Positions 23,327 to 29,921 of a stretch of DNA of 39,310 bases are shown in pieces. This DNA is from a virus. A program made the position numbers and the translations under genes. The notes beneath the pieces were generated by a model, which ran no database searches, was not told where the DNA came from, and worked only from the letters and a program-made list of their open reading frames with translations. Positions within the stretch are counted from its first letter, which is position 1; the number at the start of each line of letters is the position of its first letter. The DNA lies in IMG/VR virus record IMGVR_UViG_3300046798_000133, positions 1-39,310 of that record; one strand, 5' to 3'.

Positions 23327-23754
23327 GCGGCCTCCGAGCGAATCGGCTCGCCGCGAGCCGCACGGTAGCGGCGCAGCATGTTCTCGGCGCCCGTCACGAT
23401 CTCGAGGTGCGCCGGGTTGCAACAGCACTTCATGCGGCAGACGTGGTCGAGCTGCATGCCGGGCGGAATGGGTCCGCGCTCAAGTTCGAACGCGAACCGA
23501 TGCGCGAGCACCATCGACGCATCGGCTCGACAGAAGAAGCCGTAGCCACCGGTTTGCCAGCCGCCAGCCCAAAGCCAACAACCGGTGTTCGGCTCTGGCG
23601 AAACGAACGACCAGAAACGCTCGACCTCGGTTCTTGCGTAGTACTCGCCAGCCGGTCGACAGACGCCGTTGATGCGCATTTGCGAGTAGTGCGTTGAACA
23701 CAGGCCGCGCGCGCAATGCGGCTTCCCACATCCCTCGAACGAACAAATCCTCAC
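23323..23754 (-). CDS. HNH endonuclease with N-terminal zinc ribbon
   Basis: 143 aa from GTG 23754 (GTGA overlap upstream, ATGA downstream). The zinc ribbon C4-C9...C14-C19-H22 is followed by CWLWAG (59-64), GYGFF (70-74) and HRFAFE (85-90). The core PPGMQLDHVCRMKCCCNPAH (97-116) has H104, N113 and H116, the HNH_3 layout with Cys ligands. It could be a homing endonuclease or a nuclease used in DNA entry or packaging. Full 4-nt overlap on both sides means it is well integrated into the operon rather than a recent loose insertion. Confidence 0.88.
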   Translation of the reverse strand: MRICSFEGCGKPHCARGLCSTHYSQMRINGVCRPAGEYYARTEVERFWSFVSPEPNTGCWLWAGGWQTGGYGFFCRADASMVLAHRFAFELERGPIPPGMQLDHVCRMKCCCNPAHLEIVTGAENMLRRYRAARGEPIRSEAA

Positions 23755-23960
23755 GACCACACCTCGACGAGCGGCGCATGCCACGCCTCGCGGCGCCAAG
23801 AGCCGCCGCGCAGCGTCCAGTAACCAGCACAGCCGCGCTCGGCGTAGGGCCGCACACACCAGCGACGCGCGCCAACGGCGATGAGCGTCCCGGCGCACTG
23901 CGGGCACGACTCGGTGAGCAGGTCGCTTGCGACGGGAAGGGGAAGGGCGGTGGAGATCAC
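23751..23960 (-). CDS. Small zinc-ribbon protein
   Basis: 69 aa from GTG 23960 (GTGA overlap). CPQCAGTLIAVGARRWCVRP and a later CAGYW make a small zinc-ribbon pattern like those that check templates or bind single-stranded DNA. Second gene of the leftward operon. Function unknown. Confidence 0.62.
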   Translation of the reverse strand: MISTALPLPVASDLLTESCPQCAGTLIAVGARRWCVRPYAERGCAGYWTLRGGSWRREAWHAPLVEVWS

Positions 23961-24169
23961 GCCGACCTCCGCGCGCGCTTCGGCTCCGGCAGCCACGACT
24001 CCACCGGCACCAATCCGCCCGTAACCTGCTCGATGCGCACGGCGACCTCCAGCGATGGTTTCTTGCCGTCGCCCAAGAAAACGTAGACGGCCTGCCGCGA
24101 CGCGCCAATCTTCTTGGCGAACTCGGCCACGGGTTGATGCGACTGCTCCAAGTAGTCTTTCAGCTTCAT
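23957..24169 (-). CDS. Cro/CI-like HTH regulator (first leftward gene)
   Basis: 70 aa from ATG 24169; an upstream in-frame start at 24268 would run through the promoter and is rejected. Residues 1-35 (MKLKDYLEQSHQPVAEFAKK then IGASRQAVYVFLGDGKKPSL) form a lambda-repressor-like helix-turn-helix with recognition helix around SRQAVYVFL. A short C-terminal part (VRIEQVTGGLVPVESW) could dimerise. It faces the rightward operon across an 85-bp control region, as Cro does, and likely binds there. No peptidase domain is present, so it is Cro-like rather than a cleavable CI. Confidence 0.85.
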   Translation of the reverse strand: MKLKDYLEQSHQPVAEFAKKIGASRQAVYVFLGDGKKPSLEVAVRIEQVTGGLVPVESWLPEPKRARRSA

Positions 24170-24176
24170 GTCGAAC

Positions 24177-24205
24177 AAGGTACAGATTCTTGGTCGGCAA
24201 GTCAA
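24177..24205 (-). promoter_or_regulatory. Predicted leftward promoter
   Basis: Minus-strand TTGACT (24205-24200), 17-nt spacer, TACCTT (24182-24177), then 7 nt to ATG 24169. The -35 matches five of six consensus bases and the -10 three of six. No ribosome-binding site lies between -10 and ATG, so the mRNA would be leaderless. Confidence 0.62.
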
Positions 24206-24215
24206 TGTCGATTGA
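24202..24215. promoter_or_regulatory. Candidate operator between the divergent promoters
   Basis: TCAAT-GTCG-ATTGA is a perfect 5-bp inverted repeat with a 4-bp centre. It overlaps the leftward -35 box and ends 3 bp before the rightward -35 box, so one bound repressor could affect both promoters. It is the natural site for the adjacent Cro-like protein. Single site only. Confidence 0.5.
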
Positions 24216-24218
24216 TGC

Positions 24219-24247
24219 TTGACAAGGTCGGTTGACGCGTGCATTAT
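24219..24247 (+). promoter_or_regulatory. Predicted rightward early promoter
   Basis: TTGACA (perfect -35, 24219-24224), 17-nt spacer, CATTAT (four of six, 24242-24247), then 7 nt to ATG 24255. The only purine-rich bases before the ATG are GGTGG, too close for a normal ribosome-binding site. A second TTGAC lies inside the spacer at 24232. Confidence 0.68.
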
Positions 24248-24254
24248 GGTGGTC

Positions 24255-24485
24255 ATGAACGCAAACAACGAAGCGGCGGGCGGGGCGAAGAAGACGACTC
24301 CTCAGACGGCGGACGAGATGATTGCGGCGCTGACCGCCAGCCTTGCGGCGCTCGGCCGGAAGTACCTCGGCCCTTGCTACGAGCACTGCACGATGGCGGA
24401 CGGCTCCGTCCGCCTCGTCCGCATCGAACTGTGGAGCGTCAACGGCGAGCGCTCATTCGGCCGGATTCTGGAGGTGCTCTCGTGA
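24255..24485 (+). CDS. First rightward early protein, unknown function
   Basis: 76 aa from ATG 24255; the in-frame start at 24219 lies on the -35 box. The N-terminus is polar, then helical (ADEMIAALTASLAALGRKYL), then beta-like (SVRLVRIELWSVNG). The first gene of a phage early operon often acts on host takeover; nothing in the sequence shows it here. Confidence 0.65.
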   Translation: MNANNEAAGGAKKTTPQTADEMIAALTASLAALGRKYLGPCYEHCTMADGSVRLVRIELWSVNGERSFGRILEVLS

Positions 24486-24727
24486 GCCGATTCCTCTTCA
24501 TGGGCGCGCAACGGGACCCGGAGTTCGACGAGATTGAGGCGCGCGGCATTACGCGTATCTACGACGGCACCGGGCGCGGCTACGACGGTGGCAAGCGCGA
24601 CGAGTTCTCGTGCCCGTGCTGCGGCGTCGGGACCGACAGCAGCGAGTGCGACGAGTGCCGCGCGGCCGAGTGCGGCGAGCAGGACGACTACGCCGGCTGC
24701 CTCGCGAAGAAGGCGGTGTCGCGATGA
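24482..24727 (+). CDS. Small zinc-ribbon protein
   Basis: 81 aa from GTG 24482 (GTGA overlap). CPCCGVGTDSSECDECRAAE plus two later Cys give a zinc ribbon in an acidic context. The N-terminus (FLFMGAQRDPEFDEIEARGI) is beta/helix. Unknown function. Confidence 0.6.
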   Translation: MSRFLFMGAQRDPEFDEIEARGITRIYDGTGRGYDGGKRDEFSCPCCGVGTDSSECDECRAAECGEQDDYAGCLAKKAVSR

Positions 24728-24951
24728 GTCTCACCGCCAAGCAAATGAGGGCGGCGCTCCGGGCCGAGTTGGCCAAGTGTGAAGCCATCTCGGTTGAGCG
24801 TGATGTGGCATTGGCGGCCCTGAAGGTCGCTCTGCCTGGATCGCTGTCGTGGGAGGCCGCCATGAAAGAGGCCGAACGGCTGGCCTTTGAGGCGAACTCG
24901 GCGGCGTTTCAGATGGTCGGCGCCGTCAAGTTCTGTCTGGAGGGCAAATGA
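24724..24951 (+). CDS. Small helical early protein
   Basis: 75 aa from ATG 24724 (ATGA overlap). Helical throughout: LTAKQMRAALRAELAKCEAI and SWEAAMKEAERLAFEANSAA. Unknown function. Confidence 0.57.
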   Translation: MSLTAKQMRAALRAELAKCEAISVERDVALAALKVALPGSLSWEAAMKEAERLAFEANSAAFQMVGAVKFCLEGK

Positions 24952-25157
24952 CCCGCCTTCTCCCAGACGCCCGCGACGTCGCCGACCTGCTCCGCATCGA
25001 GCAGGAAGAAACCGCCGCCGCCCTCGAAGACTACCGCAACACGTGCCGCGAATGCGGTCAGCGCACCGACGACCACGCCCGCGACTGCACGGTGCTGGCG
25101 GAGAACGAGGCAACGCGCGCCGATGACCTGCGCGAGATGGCGGGAGGTGACGAGTGA
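24948..25157 (+). CDS. Small Cys/His protein
   Basis: 69 aa from ATG 24948 (ATGA overlap). Acidic, with CRECGQRTDDHARDC as a likely metal site between two helices (VADLLRIEQEETAAALEDYR and ENEATRADDLREM). Unknown function. Confidence 0.58.
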   Translation: MTRLLPDARDVADLLRIEQEETAAALEDYRNTCRECGQRTDDHARDCTVLAENEATRADDLREMAGGDE

Positions 25158-25444
25158 GCGCGGCCGAAGAGAAACGCCGCAAGCGCATGGCCGAGGAAGA
25201 CGCGGCGATCGAGGCGAAGGGCATCAACGCCGTGTTCGCCGCAGTGATTGACCGCGAGCGCGGCGGCTTCACGCTCGGCGTCTGCAAGAAGGACGAGAAG
25301 GGGTACCACCCGTACAACCGCGCGCGGTGCTGGACGACGTTCGAAGCAGCTCAAGAAGAGGCGATGTTGCTCAACGAGCGGATGGGGCTGACTCGAAAAG
25401 AGGCCTTCATCATCATCGCGTCGACGATGGGCGGTTCGCGATGA
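25154..25444 (+). CDS. Early protein, compact alpha/beta, unknown function
   Basis: 96 aa from GTG 25154 (GTGA overlap). A basic helix (EEKRRKRMAEEDAAIEAKGI) is followed by GGFTLGVCKKDEKGYHPYN and a helix (FEAAQEEAMLLNERMGLT). The beta part followed by a helix looks like a small DNA- or protein-binding domain. Not recognised. Confidence 0.6.
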   Translation: MSAAEEKRRKRMAEEDAAIEAKGINAVFAAVIDRERGGFTLGVCKKDEKGYHPYNRARCWTTFEAAQEEAMLLNERMGLTRKEAFIIIASTMGGSR

Positions 25445-25656
25445 CCGCGCTCGAACTGAGGACGTACCTCAACACTCTGCCGGCCGAGCAGCTGACGAAA
25501 GAAGTGAAGGTGCTGGTGCCGGCGTCGGACCACTCGTACCGCGTGGCCCACGCAGACCTCGTCCGCGTGGCCCGGTACGGGCGCACCGAATACTCCGAAC
25601 TGCCGCTGATCGACGGCGAGCAGGGCGTCGAGATCGACGGGCTGGTGATTCAATGA
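25441..25656 (+). CDS. Small acidic early protein
   Basis: 71 aa from ATG 25441 (ATGA overlap). TALELRTYLNTLPAEQLTKE then VKVLVPASDHSYRVAHADLV. The N-terminal LRTYLNTLP pattern recurs in small phage early proteins of unknown role. Confidence 0.58.
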   Translation: MTALELRTYLNTLPAEQLTKEVKVLVPASDHSYRVAHADLVRVARYGRTEYSELPLIDGEQGVEIDGLVIQ

Positions 25657-25880
25657 CCGCCGCCCACCGCCTCACCGAATCCGAGGGCGCCCGCGTCGAA
25701 GCGAAGCGCCTCCTGCGCGCCCTCGCAGGCAGCGCCGAGGTGCGCCGCGCCAACGACGCCGCGTTCGCCGAGACGCGCGCGTTGCCGGCGTTCCACCCCG
25801 ACACGCAGGGGGCGTTCGCTCGGTCGCTCGGGCTGCCCGCGAAGCCGAAGCACGTGGAGGCCGACGATGTCGCCAAGTGA
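25653..25880 (+). CDS. Small early protein, unknown
   Basis: 75 aa from ATG 25653 (ATGA overlap). Helical and charged (SEGARVEAKRLLRALAGSAE), then a Pro-containing tail (GLPAKPKHVEADDVAK). No domain recognised. Confidence 0.55.
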   Translation: MTAAHRLTESEGARVEAKRLLRALAGSAEVRRANDAAFAETRALPAFHPDTQGAFARSLGLPAKPKHVEADDVAK

Positions 25881-26058
25881 AGCCCGCATGCAGCTCGCGC
25901 GCTGCATCGAACGCATGGGCGCAGCATCGGCCGCGCTGGAGAAGAAGGTCAGCGACGAGAACCTCAGGGCGATGGTGGACGCCGCGCAGGATGCCAGCAA
26001 GGCACATGCGGAGTTGCTGCTCGCGGCGCTCGCCCGCGCGAAGGCGGGGCGGAAATGA
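25867..26058 (+). CDS. Small helical early protein
   Basis: 63 aa from ATG 25867, overlapping the previous gene by 14 bp. Single helical hairpin: EARMQLARCIERMGAASAAL and VDAAQDASKAHAELLLAALA. Unknown function. Confidence 0.55.
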   Translation: MSPSEARMQLARCIERMGAASAALEKKVSDENLRAMVDAAQDASKAHAELLLAALARAKAGRK

Positions 26059-26216
26059 CCGACCTCGACGAACTGGTGCGCCTCGCCACGGTCGCGCGTG
26101 ACGCGGCGTCGCGGCTGGAACGGCAGCTCGCGCTCAACGCCATGAACGTCATCATTAAGCGGCTGGCCGCGAGCGACACGACGCGGCTGGCGATGGGGAC
26201 GGTGAGCCGTGGCTAA
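26055..26216 (+). CDS. 53-aa helical early protein
   Basis: ATG 26055 overlaps the previous stop (ATGA), with GGCGGAA just upstream; the gene stops at TAA 26214-26216, 8 bp into the exonuclease gene. Helical: DLDELVRLATVARDAASRLE. Function unknown. Confidence 0.5.
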   Translation: MTDLDELVRLATVARDAASRLERQLALNAMNVIIKRLAASDTTRLAMGTVSRG

Positions 26217-26895
26217 GTGGCTGCCCAGGGACGCTCTTTCTTTCGACGTCGAGACCACGGGCGTAGACGTCTTCAACGACCGCATCGTCACCGCGTGCGC
26301 CGTGCTCGTCGGCAAGGCGGGCGCGCGCTTTCGCGGGCGATGGCTGCTGAATCCGGGCGTGCCGATTCCGGCCGAAGCGACGGCGATTCACGGCATCACC
26401 GACGAGAAGGCGCGGCAAGACGGCGTGGCGCCCGAGCACGCGCTGCCCGCGGTTCGCCAGACGCTGAACGATGCGCGGCTCGAAGGGTTACCGCTGATCA
26501 TCATGAACTCCAGTTTCGATCTGACGCTGCTGCAGGCAGAGCTCGAACGCTACGAAATGGAGCCGCTCGTCATCGGCCCCGTGCTCGACCCACTCGTCAT
26601 CGACCGGGCGCTCGACCCGTACCGCAAGGGCAAGCGGACGCTGTCTGCGCTCGCGCAGCACTACGGCGTGAAACAAGACGGCGCGCACTCCAGCGACGGC
26701 GACGCGCTGACGGCGGCGCGCATCATCTGGAAGCAGGCGCAAGAGCCGCGCATCGCCGGGCACACGCTCGAGGAAATGCAGGCGTGGCAGCAACGGCAGC
26801 ACGCCGAATGGGCCGGGCAGTTCGAGGTCTACCTACGCCAGCAAGGGCGACCCGAGGCGATCAACCGCGACTGGCCGGTGAGGACGGCGGCATGA
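26209..26895 (+). CDS. DnaQ-like 3'-5' exonuclease
   Basis: 228 aa from GTG 26209. DEDDh exonuclease fold: Exo I SFDVETTG, then a region with AIHGITDEKA, Exo II IIMNSSFDLTLL, and Exo III GAHSSDGDALTAARI with the catalytic His. This is the epsilon-subunit/RNase T family. No DNA polymerase gene is present, so it probably trims DNA ends or assists recombination with the neighbouring YqaJ/RecT pair rather than proofreading a phage polymerase. The C-terminal extension is helical (LEEMQAWQQRQHAEWAGQFE). Confidence 0.86.
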   Translation: MAKWLPRDALSFDVETTGVDVFNDRIVTACAVLVGKAGARFRGRWLLNPGVPIPAEATAIHGITDEKARQDGVAPEHALPAVRQTLNDARLEGLPLIIMNSSFDLTLLQAELERYEMEPLVIGPVLDPLVIDRALDPYRKGKRTLSALAQHYGVKQDGAHSSDGDALTAARIIWKQAQEPRIAGHTLEEMQAWQQRQHAEWAGQFEVYLRQQGRPEAINRDWPVRTAA

Positions 26896-27095
26896 AACGA
26901 GAGAGCGAAACCGTTCCGTGCGACACGTGCAGCGAGCCAACAACGTTCACCGGTACGAGGCGCTGCAACAACTGCTACGAGGTCGAGGGGCGAATCTCGA
27001 CATACCTTCGCAGCGCAAGGGGCCGCAGTCTTGTCAGGGCTCGCATGGCAATGGCCTCGCGCAACGCCCGGGTCGCGAAGCGAGACAGCAAGTGA
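26892..27095 (+). CDS. Small zinc-ribbon protein
   Basis: 67 aa from ATG 26892 (ATGA overlap). CDTCSEPTTFTGTRRCNNCY is a four-Cys zinc ribbon, followed by a basic helix (ARGRSLVRARMAMASRNARV). It lies between two exonucleases and may bind DNA with them; inference only. Confidence 0.62.
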   Translation: MKRESETVPCDTCSEPTTFTGTRRCNNCYEVEGRISTYLRSARGRSLVRARMAMASRNARVAKRDSK

Positions 27096-27961
27096 GCCTC
27101 AGCGACGAGCAGCGAGCAATGCGCCGCACCGGCCTCGGCGGTTCCGAGACGGCTGCTCTCTTTGGCCTCGACAAGTTCAAGCGCCCCTTCGATGTGTACA
27201 TGGCCAAGGTCGACGGGTGGGAGCCCGAGCAGAACGACGACATGCTGCGCGGCGAGTGCCTCGAAGACGGCATCGCGCGGTGGTACGGCAAGAAGCACGG
27301 CGTTGAAGTCCAGAACCTCGACCAGACGCTGCGCCACAAGACGCGCCCGCTCATTCTCGCGACGCCAGACCGGCTCTTGACGACGGCGCTGGGTGGAACC
27401 GAACTGCTCAGCATCAAGGCGCCGCGCAACGCCGACGAATGGGGCGAGGACGAAACGCAGGACTTCCCGGCGCGCGCGAACATTCAGGTTCAGCAAGAGG
27501 CCGCGGTGCTCAAGTCGCTGGGTTGGACGCTGGCCGGTGCGTGGATTTGCGCGCCCGTGTGGGGCGAACTGCGGCGCTACCCGGTGCGGCTCGACGACGA
27601 GCTGCAAGAGCGCATCATGGCGGGCGCCGAGAAGTGGTGGGCGAAACATGTCTCCCCGAGGATGCCCCCGCCCATCGACGGCGGCGACGGCGCGCGGCGC
27701 TGGCTGCTGTCGAAGTTTCCGCACGCCGAGGGCAAAGAGAAGGTCGAGGCGTCGCTCGCGCAGGAGGCCCTTGCGGTCGCGCTTCGCGACGCCGAGCGAA
27801 CGGCGGACGAGGCGACCGAGGTCTACGAGACGGCGAAGGCGCGCGTCATCGAGTCGATGGGGACGGCCTACGGGCTGACGGGCAGCTTCGGCAGCATCAC
27901 CTACTACGACAACCAGTACGGGAAGCGCTCATTTCGGGCGCGGTGGAAGAAAGGCGGATGA
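27092..27961 (+). CDS. YqaJ-family exonuclease (lambda-Exo-like)
   Basis: 289 aa from GTG 27092 (GTGA overlap). RTGLGGSETAALFG (12-25), MLRGECLEDGIARWYG (51-66) and LATPDRLL (89-96, D93) follow the family order; the usual Gln-rich IQVQQEAAVL is at 131-140. In the E-x-K motif the expected Glu is Ser107 (LLSIKAP, K109). A Glu sits three residues earlier (TELL). The family digests one strand of double-stranded DNA to feed single-strand annealing. Directly followed by recT, as in many phage recombination modules. Active-site change noted separately. Confidence 0.85.
   Translation: MSLSDEQRAMRRTGLGGSETAALFGLDKFKRPFDVYMAKVDGWEPEQNDDMLRGECLEDGIARWYGKKHGVEVQNLDQTLRHKTRPLILATPDRLLTTALGGTELLSIKAPRNADEWGEDETQDFPARANIQVQQEAAVLKSLGWTLAGAWICAPVWGELRRYPVRLDDELQERIMAGAEKWWAKHVSPRMPPPIDGGDGARRWLLSKFPHAEGKEKVEASLAQEALAVALRDAERTADEATEVYETAKARVIESMGTAYGLTGSFGSITYYDNQYGKRSFRARWKKGG
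27949..27958 (+). promoter_or_regulatory. GAAAGGCGGA translation-start element, recT
   Basis: GAAAGGCGGA lies 5 nt before ATG 27964, inside the 3' end of the exonuclease gene. An in-frame ATG at 27958 overlaps the element and is less likely as a start. Confidence 0.6.
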
Positions 27962-27963
27962 AC

Positions 27964-28767
27964 ATGGGCAGCGAAATCGTGAAGTCTCCGGTGGATTCTC
28001 TCGGCGAGTTTCTGAGGGCGAACAAGAACAAGGTGACGTCGGCGCTTAACGACGCCATCGACTTCGAGCGCTTCGCGGCGGTGGCGATGAACACGCTGCG
28101 GCGCACGCCGGGGCTGGCGAAGTGCTCGCCCGCCTCCGTGCTCGACGCGGTGAACCGCTGCGCCGAACTCGGGCTGGAGCCAGGCGGGCCGCTCGGGCAC
28201 GCGTACCTGATTCCGTTCGGCTCGGAGTGCGTGCTCGTGGTCGGCTTCAAGGGCTACCTCCATCTGATGTTCAGGAGCGGCGGCCTCCGCGACGCTCAGG
28301 CCCACGTCGTCTACGAGAACGACAAGTTCATCGGAAACTTCGGCACCGAACCGCGCATCGAACACACCATCGGCTTCGGCAAGCGAGGCAAGCCCATCGG
28401 CGCTTACTGCGTGCTCCGCTACGTCAACGGCGGCTCGCACATCGAGGCCATGAACATGGACGAACTGAAGGCGGTTCAGAATGCCTCGCGCGCCGGAACC
28501 GCTGGCCCGTGGGTCGACTGGTGGGCTGAGATGGCGAAGAAGACGGTGCTGAAGCGGGCGGCGAAGTGGGGGCCGACCGGGAGCAACCTCGAGCTGATGG
28601 CGAAGGCGGCTGAGTACGACGGCGATACGGTCGACGGCAGCGTCATCGCCAACCCGAAGCCGACGCCGCCGAGTCAGTCGACTCACGCGCTCGTCAGCGA
28701 GAACGGCGTCTCTGCGACTCTCGACAACACCGACAAGGTGAAGAACTCCGTCCCCGCCGAAAGCTGA
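27964..28767 (+). CDS. recT: RecT-family single-strand annealing protein
   Basis: 267 aa from ATG 27964. RecT hallmarks are VLDAVNRCAELGLEPGGPLG, then AYLIPFGSECVLVVGFKGYL, and GAYCVLRYVNGGSHIEAMNM with the SR...GPW motif. The protein coats single-stranded DNA and pairs complementary strands. Together with the upstream YqaJ exonuclease and DnaQ-like enzyme it forms a recombination module. The C-terminal tail is low-complexity (TPPSQSTHALVSENGVS), as in other members. Length is normal. Confidence 0.92.
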   Translation: MGSEIVKSPVDSLGEFLRANKNKVTSALNDAIDFERFAAVAMNTLRRTPGLAKCSPASVLDAVNRCAELGLEPGGPLGHAYLIPFGSECVLVVGFKGYLHLMFRSGGLRDAQAHVVYENDKFIGNFGTEPRIEHTIGFGKRGKPIGAYCVLRYVNGGSHIEAMNMDELKAVQNASRAGTAGPWVDWWAEMAKKTVLKRAAKWGPTGSNLELMAKAAEYDGDTVDGSVIANPKPTPPSQSTHALVSENGVSATLDNTDKVKNSVPAES

Positions 28768-28779
28768 CCTTCCCCGAGC

Positions 28780-28820
28780 CCGCCGCCGAGCGTCACTCCC
28801 CCTCCCAAGCTCGGCGGCGG
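28780..28820 (+). terminator. Strong hairpin after recT (possible attenuator or terminator)
   Basis: CCGCCGCCGAGC pairs perfectly with GCTCGGCGGCGG across a 17-nt pyrimidine-rich loop, a 12-bp GC-rich stem. Only three T follow further on, so it does not look like a classic intrinsic terminator. It could pause transcription, protect recT mRNA ends, or be a partial terminator before the methyltransferase genes. Confidence 0.55.
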
Positions 28821-28844
28821 TGCTCACTTTCTGGAGACACGAAC

Positions 28845-29054
28845 ATGGCAACGATTCGACAGGTGATCGACGGGCTTGAAATACTCGCGAAGTACGGCAA
28901 CGGCGCGGCGCAGCACGTCATGGGCGAACACGACGTGATCTACGGCGCCGAGGACGTAGTGCGCGACACGCTCACGGCCGAAGACGCGGCGGCGATGAAG
29001 GCCGCGGGATGGCATTGGGACGACGAGTGTGAATCGTGGTCGAGGTTCACGTGA
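28845..29054 (+). CDS. Small acidic protein, unknown
   Basis: 69 aa from ATG 28845, with GGAG 8 nt upstream. TIRQVIDGLEILAKYGNGAA, HDVIYG, and GWHWDDECESWSRF give a compact acidic domain like small phage proteins of unknown role. First gene after the hairpin. Confidence 0.6.
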   Translation: MATIRQVIDGLEILAKYGNGAAQHVMGEHDVIYGAEDVVRDTLTAEDAAAMKAAGWHWDDECESWSRFT

Positions 29055-29134
29055 TCCCCGCCCACGCCACGCTGCCCCTCGCCGAATTGGAGCGCCTGCT
29101 GCGCCAGCCGGTGCGCGTTGAGGTGGGGCGGTGA
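29051..29134 (+). CDS. 27-aa mini-protein
   Basis: GTG 29051 overlaps the upstream stop (GTGA), and its own TGA overlaps the methyltransferase GTG (GTGA). The peptide contains LPLAELERLLRQPVRVEVGR. Perfect coupling at both ends suggests real translation, perhaps only to couple the two neighbours. Confidence 0.4.
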   Translation: MIPAHATLPLAELERLLRQPVRVEVGR

Positions 29135-29784
29135 GCGCGATCGCAGACATGTTCCCGGAGGTCGAGCCGTACAACGGCAACGCCGACGACAATCAGCGCT
29201 ACACGATTCGTCGCGCGCGTGATTGGTGCAAGCACATGGCGGTTGTCGCCGAGTGGACGATCGACGCCGCCGCGTGCCGCGAGGTCCACCAAGCGCCGCG
29301 CTGGTACGGACTTGATCACGATCGCCCCGACAGTCGCAACGGACTCGTGGCGCCATGGTTCGGCGACGTGTTCTGCAACCCGCCGTGGTCGGACATCGAC
29401 CCGTGGCTCGTGAAGGCGTGGCGGGCATTCTCATCGGTCGCCGCCGAACAGCGCCACGCGCTCAAGCTGCCGATGCTGACGAGTGTGTCTATGTTGCTTC
29501 CGGGTGGTCGCACGCACCGCGACTGGTGGCGCGAGTACGTCGAGGACGTGCGCGATGGCCGCGTCTCGCGATCGCTCGATCGACTGCTCGGCGAGGCGCC
29601 GGGCGCGAGGCTGACGACCTACAACCCGCCCGAGCGCTTCCCGTATGGCGGCCCCGGCAACCCCGAGGGCGTCGGCGTGCCCGAGCCGAACTTCACCAGC
29701 GTGCTGCTCGTCTGGCGACGCGTCGGGGCCGAGCCGCCGCGCCGACCGAAGAGGGAGAACATGCGAATCAAGGACATGCCATGA
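29131..29784 (+). CDS. DNA N6-adenine methyltransferase (phage Dam type)
   Basis: 217 aa from GTG 29131. WTIDAAACREVHQAPRWYG (42-60) and GDVFCNPPWSDIDPWLVKAW (78-97) match the phage Dam family; NPPW (83-86) is the catalytic tetrad. The family methylates adenine in phage DNA, often to avoid host restriction. The C-terminal part carries NPPERFPYGGPGN, as in relatives. The FxGxG-like cofactor motif is not obvious, which is usual for this short family. Confidence 0.85.
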   Translation: MSAIADMFPEVEPYNGNADDNQRYTIRRARDWCKHMAVVAEWTIDAAACREVHQAPRWYGLDHDRPDSRNGLVAPWFGDVFCNPPWSDIDPWLVKAWRAFSSVAAEQRHALKLPMLTSVSMLLPGGRTHRDWWREYVEDVRDGRVSRSLDRLLGEAPGARLTTYNPPERFPYGGPGNPEGVGVPEPNFTSVLLVWRRVGAEPPRRPKRENMRIKDMP

Positions 29785-29921
29785 GACTTCTTCGCCGCCT
29801 CGCCTGCTGGATGGGAATTCACGAGTTGCCCGTCGGCGTGACGCACGCGCGCTCCATCGTCTGGTGTTGTCGGCAGTGCGGGCAACTGGTGCCGGGCGGC
29901 ATGGGCGTGGGGCGGCGATGA
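29781..29921 (+). CDS. 46-aa zinc-knuckle protein
   Basis: ATG 29781 overlaps the methyltransferase stop (ATGA). MRLLRRLACWMGIHELPVG then CCRQCGQLVPGG. Short Cys/His proteins of this look are frequent in phages and plasmids; role unknown. Confidence 0.55.
   Translation: MRLLRRLACWMGIHELPVGVTHARSIVWCCRQCGQLVPGGMGVGRR

Noticed and set aside
23957-24268. 103-aa version of the HTH regulator
   Set aside because: The extra 33 residues would be read through both promoters and the operator; the 70-aa form starts at a promoter-matched ATG.
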